Positions 42,629 to 51,313 of a DNA stretch of 59,508 bases are shown one piece after another. The stretch is from Mesorhizobium sp. (GTDB lineage: Bacteria; Pseudomonadota; Alphaproteobacteria; Rhizobiales; Rhizobiaceae). Both the position numbers and the translations under genes were made by a program. A model generated the notes under the pieces. It had not been told where the DNA came from. It was given only the letters and a program-made list of their open reading frames with translations, and ran no database searches. Within the stretch, counting starts at the first letter, position 1, and the number at the start of each line of letters is the position of its first letter. The stretch lies in the NCBI RefSeq assembly GCF_024509055.1, contig NZ_JANINM010000083.1, positions 1 through 59,508 of the forward strand, written 5' to 3'.

Positions 42629-42665
42629 CGGACAATATATGTTTGATTTTCGGACATTGCATGTT
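42629..42665. promoter_or_regulatory. tandem operator-like palindromes before the XRE-ImmA module
   Basis: Two copies spaced 22 bp (two helical turns): CGGACAATATATGTT and CGGACATTGCATGTT. The second contains the palindrome ACAT-TGC-ATGT. They lie over a plausible promoter (TTGATT, 16 bp, TATATT) for the gene at 42692, between it and the divergent acpS. The XRE protein at 43039 is the natural ligand. Confidence 0.5.
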
Positions 42666-42691
42666 ATATTGTTTTTCGGAAGGAGATCGCC

Positions 42692-43042
42692 ATGACAGAT
42701 ACCTCTGCCGGTTCCTCACCCACCAAGGTCGCGCCTGCCTATCCTGCAGCGGGAGTCTCGAGCCTGATGCGTGACGAGCTTCTGAACGCCATCCGCAGCA
42801 CCTACAGACGGAAGGGTCTGCCGCTGCCGCCCGACGACGCCAGCGTCGTCGCCAAACCCATCGAAATCGATTCGCAGCTTGTCGTCGAGACGCTGCAGGT
42901 CCTCGACGACATCCTTCCTTTCAAGGTCACCGAGAGCGTGGTGAAGGCCGGCGGCTACGGTTCGATCGAAGCCGCGGTCGCGCATGTGACGGGCCGCGTC
43001 GAGAAGAAGTGGAGCGAGCACCATACCGGAGCGAAGACATGA
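42692..43042 (+). CDS. hypothetical protein, 116 aa, first gene of XRE-ImmA-protease module
   Basis: Strong GGAAGGAGA upstream of ATG 42692. An Ala/Pro-rich N-terminus is followed by a helical domain (SLMRDELLNAIRSTYRRKGLPLPPDD...VVETLQVLDDILPFKVTESVVKAGGYGSIEAAVAHV). No enzyme motif. The stop overlaps the XRE start by 4 bp. It could be a regulatory partner or antitoxin-like component; unrecognised. Confidence 0.68.
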   Translation: MTDTSAGSSPTKVAPAYPAAGVSSLMRDELLNAIRSTYRRKGLPLPPDDASVVAKPIEIDSQLVVETLQVLDDILPFKVTESVVKAGGYGSIEAAVAHVTGRVEKKWSEHHTGAKT

Positions 43043-43386
43043 GCGACGAAGCCGAGCGACGACGGCTGGGCGAACGGTTGCGCCAGGCCCGCGAATACGT
43101 CGGCTATTCCCAGGACGAGGCCGCCGCCTTCCTCAAGGTGACGCGCACGGCGGTCACGAACATGGAGAACGGCCAGCGCAAGGTCGAGGCGATCGAATTG
43201 AAGCGCCTGGCCGAGTTGTTCAGGCAACCCGTCGGCTACTTCACCGGCGAGGACGAGGCCGCGGCCTCGCTGCCGGCCGATGTCGCCCATCTGGCGCGCG
43301 CCGCGGCGAAACTGTCGGCGAAGGACCGCGACGAACTCGCCCGCTTTGCGGAGTTCCTGAAGACGCGGTCGGACAGCGGAGATTGA
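43039..43386 (+). CDS. XRE-family transcriptional regulator of the ImmA module
   Basis: 115 aa. HTH: LGERLRQAREYVGYSQDEAAAFLKVTRTAVTNMENGQRKVEAIELKRLAELF, as in many XRE repressors paired with ImmA/IrrE proteases. The C-terminal helices (AHLARAAAKLSAKDRDELARFAEFL) probably form the dimer or the cleavage-exposed tail. Starts in a 4-bp overlap with the upstream gene and is followed after three bases by the ImmA/IrrE gene. ImmA-type proteases cleave such repressors on stress. Confidence 0.92.
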   Translation: MSDEAERRRLGERLRQAREYVGYSQDEAAAFLKVTRTAVTNMENGQRKVEAIELKRLAELFRQPVGYFTGEDEAAASLPADVAHLARAAAKLSAKDRDELARFAEFLKTRSDSGD

Positions 43387-43389
43387 CGC

Positions 43390-44415
43390 ATGGCGAGTTA
43401 CGAAAGCTCGCTTCGCAAGGCATCGCTGGAGGCGGCGCGCCTTCACCGGGATCTCGCGATCCAGGCCCAGACCGTGCACGGCAACGGGCGGGTCGACGTC
43501 TACGGCACGATCGCCAGGCTCGGCGTGCCGCTGATGTTCACCCGCCTCGACGGATTGCTCGGTGCCTACTATCGCGAGCCGGCGCCCGGCATTCTGGTGA
43601 CGACGCAACGCCCCTCGAGCCAGCAGCGCTACACAGCCGCCCACGAACTCGGCCACCACCATCTCGGACACTCGCCCAGCCTCGATGACGAGAACATCCT
43701 GCGCAGGGCGCAGCTCCGTCCGTCTTCGCGGGAGGAACTGCAGGAGGCCGAGGCTGAGGCTTTCGCCGCGGCTTTTCTGTTCCCGAGATGGCTGCTCGAT
43801 TGGCATTGCGGGCGCCAGAACTGGACGGATTCGGACCTCGCCGATCCGACGAACGCCTACCAGCTCGCCCTGCGCGTGGGGATCAGCTACGAAGCGGCGG
43901 TCTGGACGATGCATCAGTACGGCGTTTTTGACCGTGCGATCGCGCGCGCTTTGGCGGACATCAAGCTCAAGTCGGTGAAGCAACACCTGCTCAAGGGGTT
44001 CGAACCCGCGGACTTCCGCGAGACCGACGTCTGGCTGGTCACCGAGCGCGACGCCGATTGCCGCCTCGACGGCGGTCCCAAGGACCTCTTCGTGGTGAAG
44101 CTCACCGAGCACAGCGGTTCCGGCTATCTGTGGCGGATCGACGCCATCGACGGCGAGGCGCTCGCCGTGGTGGCGGACGGTCGGGAGGCGATCGGTGTCG
44201 ACGAGATCGGCGGCCCTAGCATGCGGCTCATCACGACCGCCGCGCAGGACCGGCGGGCGGGGGAGTTGCGGCTGGCCGAAGCGCGTCCGTGGCAGCCCGG
44301 CGTGCCTCTCAACACCTTCGCCGTCCGATACGACCTGTCGGGCGCCGAGCGGCAGGGCTGGTATCGCGATCAGCGGAAGCAGCACCGCCTGGATCTGGAG
44401 GCCAAGGCGGCGTGA
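43390..44415 (+). CDS. ImmA/IrrE metallopeptidase fused to chagasin-like inhibitor domain
   Basis: 341 aa. The zinc peptidase motif is HELGH (85-89) in AAHELGHHHLGH, with E-A-E-A-E-A-F-A downstream. From about residue 205 a second domain follows the chagasin (inhibitor I42) pattern: VVKLTEHSGSGYLWRI, then GGPSMRLITTAAQDRRAGELRL and ARPWQP, the three loops by which chagasins block papain-like cysteine proteases. The next gene, overlapping by 4 bp, encodes a papain-like protease. So one protein may both cleave the XRE repressor and restrain the neighbour protease. Fusion is inferred by motif reading. Confidence 0.86.
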   Translation: MASYESSLRKASLEAARLHRDLAIQAQTVHGNGRVDVYGTIARLGVPLMFTRLDGLLGAYYREPAPGILVTTQRPSSQQRYTAAHELGHHHLGHSPSLDDENILRRAQLRPSSREELQEAEAEAFAAAFLFPRWLLDWHCGRQNWTDSDLADPTNAYQLALRVGISYEAAVWTMHQYGVFDRAIARALADIKLKSVKQHLLKGFEPADFRETDVWLVTERDADCRLDGGPKDLFVVKLTEHSGSGYLWRIDAIDGEALAVVADGREAIGVDEIGGPSMRLITTAAQDRRAGELRLAEARPWQPGVPLNTFAVRYDLSGAERQGWYRDQRKQHRLDLEAKAA

Positions 44416-45089
44416 GCGATATCGTACCTGAGATCGACCTGCGAGCGAACTTCGGACCGGCCCGCGATCAGGGCGCCAGGCCGACCTGCCTCGCCTTCGC
44501 CGCGAGCGATGCCCATGCGGCACTGCTCGGACCTTGGCGTCCGCTGTCCTGCGAATTCGCGTTCTATCACGCGCAGCGCCGCGCCGGTCGGCCGCCATCC
44601 TCCGGAGCGATCCTGCCGGCGATGCTGCAGGCGTTGCAGCACGACGGCCAGCCGCTCGAGAGCGAGTGGCCGTACCTGGGCGGATTGCCCGCAGACCCCG
44701 GCGGCTACGGGCCGCCGACAGTCAAGCAGGTGTTCCGCCGGCGTGGCGAGACGGGTTCTCAAGACTACGACGAGATCGTGCGACGCCTTCGCACCGGCGA
44801 GACGCCGGTCGTGCTGCTCACCATCTCCGATCCCTTCTATATGCCGGACGCCGCCGGTGTCGTGGACGGCGTCGGCGGCGACGATCCGGTGCGGCGGCAT
44901 GCCGTGGTCGCGGTCGGTTATGGCCGCATCGGTGCGGAGGACGCGATACTGGTTCGCAACAGCTGGGGCACCGATTGGGGGCTCCATGGTCACGCCTGGC
45001 TACCCAGATCCTATCTCGCGCCGCGCATCACTTGCGTGGCCGTACTCACGGAGGTAGCGGATGTTCCCGCCCCGAATATCGCAGCCTGA
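44412..45089 (+). CDS. papain-like C1 cysteine protease
   Basis: 225 aa from a GTG overlapping the upstream stop (GTGA). Papain triad: Gln20 and Cys26 in RDQGARPTCLAFA, His163 in RRHAVVAVGYG, Asn183 in VRNSWGTDWG, plus the usual G-H-A-W end. No signal peptide or propeptide, so it is a bare cytoplasmic protease that would need restraint by another protein; the chagasin-like domain encoded just before is the obvious candidate. The next gene overlaps it by 29 bp. Possible role: host-toxic effector or activator released on infection. Confidence 0.88.
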   Translation: MSDIVPEIDLRANFGPARDQGARPTCLAFAASDAHAALLGPWRPLSCEFAFYHAQRRAGRPPSSGAILPAMLQALQHDGQPLESEWPYLGGLPADPGGYGPPTVKQVFRRRGETGSQDYDEIVRRLRTGETPVVLLTISDPFYMPDAAGVVDGVGGDDPVRRHAVVAVGYGRIGAEDAILVRNSWGTDWGLHGHAWLPRSYLAPRITCVAVLTEVADVPAPNIAA

Positions 45090-45846
45090 TTGTGCATCCG
45101 CCTGGCTGGAGGCTTCGCGCGTCGTGCACGCGCTTTCCAAGCACGAAGGCCACCACGTCGTGATCGACGTCGCCGACCCGGTCGCGATGTCCTCGGCCGC
45201 GACCGCGGTCGTGGGGCAGGTCGACGCCTATCTCGGACAGCACAGCGCCAGTGGGTTTCTGGTCAGGACGGTCGCCAACACGATCTTTCCGCAGGCCACC
45301 TACGACCGGCACGGCGCTCCCGCATTCTACGACGTCTACATGCGGCAGGTCTTTCCGCGGCTGAAGAGGTCGTCGAAGGATTGGGGACGCTACTTCGAGC
45401 GGATGATCGCGTTCCCTGGCGAGGACGGACCGGTCAATCTTCTCGACGACATGGTGGAGAAGATGAAGCGCAACGTGGCCAAGGACTCGACCTACCGCAA
45501 CATCTACGAACTCCCGATCTACAATCCGCTGAAGGATGCGAAGGGGTCGCCGCGGGGCGGGCAGTGCCTCAGCTTCATGAGCTTCAAGCTCGACAAGGAC
45601 CACCGGCTGCTGCTGTCGGCGGTCTATCGGAACCACTACTATACCGAGAAGCTGCTGGGAAACCTGATCGGGCTCGGACGGCTGATGTCCTTCGTCGCGG
45701 CGGAAGCGGGCGTCCGTGTCGGCCCCCTGTCGGTGCTGTCCACCCATGCGGAAGTGGACACCGCCGGAGGGAGCCGCGACGAGCTCAAGGCCCTGCACGC
45801 GCATTGCGCCGCGCTGCTCGCGGACGAGGCGACGATCGCGGCCTGA
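45061..45846 (+). CDS. thymidylate-synthase-like protein, 261 aa
   Basis: Starts 29 bp inside the protease gene with GGAGG upstream. The C-terminal half follows the ThyA fold in order: RGGQCLSFMSFKL with Cys169 in the catalytic position, then YRNHYYTEKLLGNLIGLGRLMSFVAAEAG where ThyA has QRSxDxxLG-PFNIxxYxLL, and VGPLSVLSTHAEVD where it has GDxHxY. Several ligand residues differ from ThyA, so ordinary dTMP synthesis is doubtful; a related pyrimidine-modifying step or an inactive nucleotide-binding role is possible. Fifth gene of the XRE-ImmA-protease operon. Confidence 0.72.
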   Translation: MFPPRISQPDCASAWLEASRVVHALSKHEGHHVVIDVADPVAMSSAATAVVGQVDAYLGQHSASGFLVRTVANTIFPQATYDRHGAPAFYDVYMRQVFPRLKRSSKDWGRYFERMIAFPGEDGPVNLLDDMVEKMKRNVAKDSTYRNIYELPIYNPLKDAKGSPRGGQCLSFMSFKLDKDHRLLLSAVYRNHYYTEKLLGNLIGLGRLMSFVAAEAGVRVGPLSVLSTHAEVDTAGGSRDELKALHAHCAALLADEATIAA

Positions 45847-45861
45847 TCTTCCGCCGGTGCC

Positions 45862-46542
45862 CTAGAACAGAGAGGCCTGCGCCGTTCGCGGCGCCGCGCT
45901 GATGCCGTAGTGCGCCTCCATGCCCGAAATGAACTCCGCCTGTCCGCCGTAGCTCGGATGGCGGACCTTCTGGGCGGGGATGTCGAGATCGTCGAGCGCG
46001 ATCTGCGCGTCACGACCTATGGCGACGAGCGACTTGGGCTGAAGTGCCTCGAGCAACCAGATCAGAAGCGGCCTGCACGCCAGACGCTCCGCACGGGTGT
46101 GGCATCTGTTGGACATGGCATCGTCGGCCTCATGGGGATGGAACGGAAATACGTTCCACAGGAAGACCGGCCGACCCAGGCTTCGGAGCACCTGCCAGAT
46201 CGTGGTCGCGGTGCGCTCCGCGACGACCGGGCCGCGCGTGGCGCGGGCCAACGGAAGATCTCCGTACAAGCCGCCATGCGCGGGCAGGTGCACTTCGTCG
46301 GTCAGCGCCAGTCCGGTCCGCCTTCCGCCGCGGTAACCGAGGTCGCGGGCGATCCAGAAGGAGTCCACCCCGGAGGTCAGCGCGGCTTCGAGCACCAGCG
46401 TGAGATTGCGGCGTCTGATCGCGGGCGCATTCGCCCCATCGTGATCCCCGCACGCGTCGGAATAAGGGTTAAAGACGTCGTCGAACTGGCTGTCGGCGAG
46501 GCGACGGACGAAGCGTTGGGCGGCGCGGCGATGATCGGTCAC
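45862..46542 (-). CDS. uracil-DNA-glycosylase-superfamily protein
   Basis: 226 aa from a GTG at 46542 overlapping the MazG stop. UDG-superfamily features: DVFNPYSDACG at the start, WIARDLGYRGGRRTGLALTDE, WNVFPFHPHE (central strand motif) and a late VRHPSYGGQAEF, matching the H-P-S-x motif B that enters the minor groove. It could remove a modified or wrong base from DNA. Convergent with the thymidylate-synthase-like gene (15 bp apart) and translationally coupled to the MazG-like gene, so base removal and nucleotide pool control are linked here. Confidence 0.82.
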   Translation of the reverse strand: MTDHRRAAQRFVRRLADSQFDDVFNPYSDACGDHDGANAPAIRRRNLTLVLEAALTSGVDSFWIARDLGYRGGRRTGLALTDEVHLPAHGGLYGDLPLARATRGPVVAERTATTIWQVLRSLGRPVFLWNVFPFHPHEADDAMSNRCHTRAERLACRPLLIWLLEALQPKSLVAIGRDAQIALDDLDIPAQKVRHPSYGGQAEFISGMEAHYGISAAPRTAQASLF

Positions 46543-47804
46543 TTCGGAGCCTCGAATTCGATGGTGCGTTCGACGAGGTCGATGGTGACCGCGCCGCCAC
46601 GGTGATATCTCAATTCCCTGAAAATTCGGAAACCTCCGAGAATCGCGCGTTCCCACTGCCAAAGCGGTCGTGCCTCGACTTCGTAGCCGCGTACCAATTC
46701 GTGGACGGCCTTCAATAGCCCGTAGTCGAGGCTGTCGACGTTGCGGAAATCGTTGTTTCGGACGCCGTGGCCGAAGATCCAGGTCGAAATGCCTTCTTCG
46801 ACGATGATGGCGCGGGCGCCGTCCTCGTTCTCGTCGACTTCCGGCCTGCTCTTGCGCTTCAGCTTGAGAAGCGCGCGAAGGGTCGGCGACCAGCCGAGGA
46901 TCGCGGCGTATGCGAGATGGAAGACGTCATGGAAGCGGTAGTCGTCGGGCTCCAGGCGATTGTCGGTGAGGCGGCTGCCGACGTTGACCCCGTTCAGTTG
47001 TTGGACCACGTATGGCCGACCGTCGACGGTGCGTTCGGTGAACACCATCGTGAGCCGCCGCGGAAGCTGCTCCTCGACGGGATAGTCAGCGTCGAAAAGC
47101 GGCCCCCAATCGGCATTGTCGGGCCACCGGCCGAGCGTCTTGACGATGTTTCGCCGCGCGGCTTCGTCCAGGCTGACTTCGGCGTCCTCGGCGGCGGCGA
47201 GCAGAGCGCGGAAGATCTCGACCAGATCCGCCGACAGCACGTCCCGATTATCTGCGATGCGGCCGCTGCTCCAATCCTCCATCAGGCGCCCCACCTTGCC
47301 CGCCAGGGCCAGCAGGCGGTGCTCCACGGCGCCGGAGAAGGTCGCTCCGCCGAACGCCTGGTTCGGCGGCTGCAACTCCACGAAGGTGAGCGCGCCCGTC
47401 CTGCCGCGGTAGTCCCAGTCGTCGAGCTTGGCCGGCGTCCGCTGCGCGATCACCGAAAGCGGTAGCTCCGCGCGCAGCGCGGCGTTTGCGAAGTACCATA
47501 GGGTATCCCCGAGCTCTTCGAGGACGACGTCGTGGTAGGCGACGAAGGCATCCTTGTCCCGCTGCTTCTTCTTCAGCGCGCTGAGCAGTCCGCCGACCTC
47601 GCCGAACAGCCCGAGCAGCACGAATCCGAGGCCCTCGGTGCCCGGCTTGGCGTTCCGGTCGGTCCTGGTCGTGAACTGCTGATATTCGTCGAGCCCCAAG
47701 GGGGCGTCGGCATCCTCGAAAAGCGATCCCTGGCGGCGGAGCAACGAAGGGCCGACCGCGCCGCTCACGTCGGGCCCTCTTCGGTCGGGGTCATCGCTCG
47801 GCAT
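46539..47804 (-). CDS. MazG-like nucleotide pyrophosphohydrolase, large
   Basis: 421 aa. The N-terminal third holds the all-alpha NTP-pyrophosphatase pattern: GLFGEVGGLLSALKKK, then EELGDTLWYFAN (E-E-x-x-D), which binds magnesium and hydrolyses (d)NTPs to monophosphates. The remaining 280 residues (FHDVFHLAYAAILGW..., EEGISTWIFGHGV) are an added domain rich in His/Asp with no family I recognise. Upstream gene of the two-gene leftward unit with the UDG-like gene. A 77-bp divergent gap separates it from the phosphoesterase-TS gene. Confidence 0.8.
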   Translation of the reverse strand: MPSDDPDRRGPDVSGAVGPSLLRRQGSLFEDADAPLGLDEYQQFTTRTDRNAKPGTEGLGFVLLGLFGEVGGLLSALKKKQRDKDAFVAYHDVVLEELGDTLWYFANAALRAELPLSVIAQRTPAKLDDWDYRGRTGALTFVELQPPNQAFGGATFSGAVEHRLLALAGKVGRLMEDWSSGRIADNRDVLSADLVEIFRALLAAAEDAEVSLDEAARRNIVKTLGRWPDNADWGPLFDADYPVEEQLPRRLTMVFTERTVDGRPYVVQQLNGVNVGSRLTDNRLEPDDYRFHDVFHLAYAAILGWSPTLRALLKLKRKSRPEVDENEDGARAIIVEEGISTWIFGHGVRNNDFRNVDSLDYGLLKAVHELVRGYEVEARPLWQWERAILGGFRIFRELRYHRGGAVTIDLVERTIEFEAPK

Positions 47805-47881
47805 CTCCGCTTTGACGGGACATCGGTTTTCGGCGCGCCTTCGGTTGTGTGTCCTTCGACAGCCTTGCTATAGTTGAATCG

Positions 47882-50080
47882 ATGTCAAATCGCGCGATTT
47901 TTCTTCATCTCACCGACGCTCACGTCTCCGAAGCCGGCGTTCCCCTCGAGAGGGACGACCGGAAGGTCGTCATTCCGGGCGTCGCGCCTGGTCGGCGCGA
48001 GGAAGCCCTGGACCAGTTGTTGGCGCGTTTGGCGGAAAATCTCAAGGAAGAAGGGCGGCCTGTGGATGCCCTGATCTTCTCCGGCGACGCGCAGCACCAA
48101 GGCGCGGCCGGCGGCCACGAACTGGTCTTCGAACTGCTGATGAAGCATCTCGGACCGGTCGGCGTGACGCCCGGACGCATCGTGGCCACGCCCGGCAATC
48201 ACGACGTGCCTCGCGACACGCTGCCCGGAAGCGCGGAGCGTTACGCCGATTTCTGCCGGGTGTGGTCCGACGCGGGGTGTATCGTGCCCTGGCTCGACGG
48301 CATCGACTCATGGCCCTTGCCTCGGGACGGGATGGACCGGCACCGGCTGCTGGCCGCCGACCGGAGTTGGGCGATCTTTCCGATCAACACCAGCAACTGG
48401 TCGCACGTCAGTTCGGTTTTGCCCGAACCTTTGAGGGAGGTCTGGGACGCGATTCCGGACGAGATGGCGAAGGGCGACGCCGAGCGCGCGTCCCGGCTAC
48501 GTGACCAGCTTCAGTCGCTGGCGCGCTACGACATGGCACGCGTGTCGGAACGGCAGCTCGAGACGCTCCGTGCGATCGTTGCCGACACCGCGGTCCCGAG
48601 CCGCGGCCGTCAGTTGCGGATGGCAGCGATGCACCATCACCTTCGTTCGCCCTCGCTCCGGGAAGAGCTGAAGCCGTTCGCGGACATGTCGAACCTCGAA
48701 CAGGTGCGGGCCTTCCTGCGGGATAGCGGCATGGACGTCGTGGTTCACGGTCACAAACACGAATATGCGGCCTACTTCGACCACATCTACGACTATGACG
48801 GCGAGGAAGCCCGTCGCACCTTGGTCGTCTCGGGCGCCACGTTCGACGCGGGGCGCGAAAAGGAAGCGATGCGGCTCCTTACGGTCGAAGGCGTACCCCA
48901 CACGCCGGAAGTCACGATCCGACCGCTCCCGTTGCCGCGCGCCGGCGCGAAGTGGCAGCCGGGCCAGCCCATCGTGCGACGTCTCTGGATCCAGAAGAGC
49001 AGATCCGCGGACCCGGTGGCCGTCGTTCCGACCGCGCCAATCACCGTCGAAGGGTCCGACATCGACGAGGTGTACGTAAGAGCCTGCGCCGCCGCGAGCT
49101 CGGATGCGTCTCGGGGCATTTTGATCGTCCATCTCGAACTACCGGACGACGACGGTTCGAAATTGCCGTTGCCGGCGGGATATCCGCTTCCCGAGGCGAT
49201 GGGGGACGATGAGCGCGGCGAGTGGCTCCGCGATCTGGTGGATTGGTGGCAACGGGACCGGTCTCAACTCGAGCACCGGATTCCCTACATTCACGGCGCG
49301 CGTCTGCGCCGATACGGCGGGAAGATCGATCAGATCAAGCGCATCATCGATCTGCTGAAGGAGAAGGAGAGTACGCGGGCGGTCGCCGTGCTCGTCGATC
49401 CGTTCAGGGACTTCAGCCCGGCACCGGCAAAGGAAGAGTTTGCCTCGTTCTGCCTCGTCGAATTTCGTCGTCGCACCGGAGACGGCGGTGCGATCGTGGT
49501 GGATGCGATCGCGTTCTACCGGGCGCAGGAGTTCGCGCGCTGGTGGCCGATCAACGTCGCGGAGCTCAGGCTTCTGCAACGGGAGATTGGCGTGGCTTGC
49601 GGTTTCAGGCCCGGCCGGATCACGACGGTCGCCGCCGACGCACGGACCATCGCCCGGTCGCCCACCCAGGTTGCGATGCCGCTCATCGACCGACTCCTCG
49701 ATCAGGCGCCCGAGAAGCTACACCTTCTGGCCGACGCCCTGGTGCGCCGATCGGTCCGGAACGACCGCCAAAGGGCCGCGGTGGCGAGCTGGCGGGAGGC
49801 TCTCGGCGAGCTTCGCATTGCGGCCAACGCCACTTACAACACCGACGGCATTCCGATCGCCATCGAAGGATTGCGGGCGTTGGCCGCGTATGTGGAGGTG
49901 GGAGCCGATGCCGCCGACACGAAAGCCGCGGCCATCGTGACGACGCTGCGGGATCTGGCCGATCAAAACGAAGGATACGAACGCTCCAAACGGGAGCCGG
50001 AGGACTTCAAGCGGTGGTCGCGCGGCGCCCTGCAGCGCGTCGCGGAGCTCGAAGCGGTTACCGAAGAGCGCACCAGATGA
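47882..50080 (+). CDS. metallophosphoesterase fused to thymidylate-synthase-like domain
   Basis: 732 aa from ATG 47882; the frame opens at GTG 47849 but that start adds no conserved sequence. The N-terminal calcineurin-type phosphoesterase has DAHVS, GDAQHQ, PGNHDVPRD, MHHHL and HGHKH. About residues 455-620 follow ThyA: HGARLRRYGGKIDQIKRIIDLLK, TRAVAVLVDP, FCLVEF with Cys523, YRAQEFARWWPINVAELRLLQ and ARTI. So the locus has a second, independent TS-like protein within 2 kb. Phosphoester cleavage joined to a pyrimidine-binding domain suggests processing of a modified nucleotide. Confidence 0.72.
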   Translation: MSNRAIFLHLTDAHVSEAGVPLERDDRKVVIPGVAPGRREEALDQLLARLAENLKEEGRPVDALIFSGDAQHQGAAGGHELVFELLMKHLGPVGVTPGRIVATPGNHDVPRDTLPGSAERYADFCRVWSDAGCIVPWLDGIDSWPLPRDGMDRHRLLAADRSWAIFPINTSNWSHVSSVLPEPLREVWDAIPDEMAKGDAERASRLRDQLQSLARYDMARVSERQLETLRAIVADTAVPSRGRQLRMAAMHHHLRSPSLREELKPFADMSNLEQVRAFLRDSGMDVVVHGHKHEYAAYFDHIYDYDGEEARRTLVVSGATFDAGREKEAMRLLTVEGVPHTPEVTIRPLPLPRAGAKWQPGQPIVRRLWIQKSRSADPVAVVPTAPITVEGSDIDEVYVRACAAASSDASRGILIVHLELPDDDGSKLPLPAGYPLPEAMGDDERGEWLRDLVDWWQRDRSQLEHRIPYIHGARLRRYGGKIDQIKRIIDLLKEKESTRAVAVLVDPFRDFSPAPAKEEFASFCLVEFRRRTGDGGAIVVDAIAFYRAQEFARWWPINVAELRLLQREIGVACGFRPGRITTVAADARTIARSPTQVAMPLIDRLLDQAPEKLHLLADALVRRSVRNDRQRAAVASWREALGELRIAANATYNTDGIPIAIEGLRALAAYVEVGADAADTKAAAIVTTLRDLADQNEGYERSKREPEDFKRWSRGALQRVAELEAVTEERTR

Positions 50081-50162
50081 GGCGGCAGCATCATTCTTGC
50101 GGAAGGCGCTGCGCCCATCCCGGGGGAGTTGCGACCACCGTCGATCGGAGCTTACTCGGACG

Positions 50163-51215
50163 ATGACCGGCTTGGGCGAGATCAAGGAAGAATACGGAAG
50201 GCTCGCACGTCTGCCTCCGGATGCCGATCGCGCCGCCAAGCAGCGCCGTGGCTACGATTTCGAACGTTTGTTGAATGCGCTATTCTTGGTCGAACGTCTC
50301 GACCCGCGGACCAGTTTCAAGCCGGACGGCGAGCAGATCGACGGCTCGATTCATCTCGATGGTCGCATCTATCTTGTCGAGGCCAAGTGGCACGCGGAGC
50401 CATTGCCGGCATCGACCCTTTATCAGTTCAAAGGCAAGGTCGACGGTAAGCTCGCCGGTACGATCGGGTTGTTCATTTCCATGTCCGGATACGCGGAGCA
50501 GGCCGTGGATGCCCTGGTCCTGGGCAAGGCTCTCAATATCGTCCTGTTCGACCGCCGCGACATGGACGCGGCGATCAACCGTAGGAGCGGCTTCGCGAAT
50601 ATCTTGAAGCTCAAGCTCCGCAAGGCGGCCGAGGAAGGCGTCATCTATTTCCCGACCGAAGGTGAGCTTGTCACGGCCGAGAAATCGCAGGTCGTCGAAA
50701 TCGACGACCTGCCTTTCGATCAGGCCTCGGGCGGCGCTCCGAGACCGCGGCCCACCGAGGTCCCCGCCACCGACCTTCTGATCGTTTGCGAAGGCGAGAC
50801 GGACCGCGTCGTGCTCGCGACCTTGGCCGAACGCATACTGCGCGACGAAGGCTCGAGCCGTTCGATCAAAATCGTCGTCGCGATGGGCAAGGTGACCATC
50901 CCCAGCGTGGCCAATGCGGTCCATAGCTCGCTTCGTCCGCAGACCAGGATGCTGATCGTGTTAGACGGAGACAACGATGTGGCCCGGACGACCGAGTTGC
51001 TGCAGAAGGGCCTCCAATTCGCCGATTGGATCTCCATCGTCCCCAACCCGTCGATCGAAGTGTGGCTTGACGTCGATCCGAGCGCGTCGCGCAAGCGATC
51101 GGCGCAATCGCGCATCGAAACGGCCCGCCAGGTCGCCGAGAGGCTGGACATATCGGCCCTTCGAGCGAAAGACGAGCAATTCGCGAAGTTCTACGGCGCC
51201 ATTCTAGGAGCCTGA
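50163..51215 (+). CDS. PD-(D/E)XK restriction-like nuclease with TOPRIM domain
   Basis: 350 aa from ATG 50163. The N-terminal Mrr-like domain has FERLLNALF, SFKPDGEQIDGSIHL with the first Asp, and YLVEAKW giving E73-A-K75. After a linker, the C-terminal TOPRIM fold shows LLIVCEGETD and MLIVLDGDND, the acidic motifs found in OLD nucleases and RNase M5. Mrr-plus-TOPRIM layout suggests cutting of foreign or modified DNA. It follows the phosphoesterase gene by 83 bp on the same strand, so it may belong to the same module. Confidence 0.78.
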   Translation: MTGLGEIKEEYGRLARLPPDADRAAKQRRGYDFERLLNALFLVERLDPRTSFKPDGEQIDGSIHLDGRIYLVEAKWHAEPLPASTLYQFKGKVDGKLAGTIGLFISMSGYAEQAVDALVLGKALNIVLFDRRDMDAAINRRSGFANILKLKLRKAAEEGVIYFPTEGELVTAEKSQVVEIDDLPFDQASGGAPRPRPTEVPATDLLIVCEGETDRVVLATLAERILRDEGSSRSIKIVVAMGKVTIPSVANAVHSSLRPQTRMLIVLDGDNDVARTTELLQKGLQFADWISIVPNPSIEVWLDVDPSASRKRSAQSRIETARQVAERLDISALRAKDEQFAKFYGAILGA

Positions 51216-51313
51216 CCCGCTGCGGCGATGCGGTTCTCGTCGTCAAGAGACCACCGCTCTGCCGACAACGGGAAGAAGGGACGGCTCGCGGCGCCTGGAA
51301 CGGAAGGCTCACG

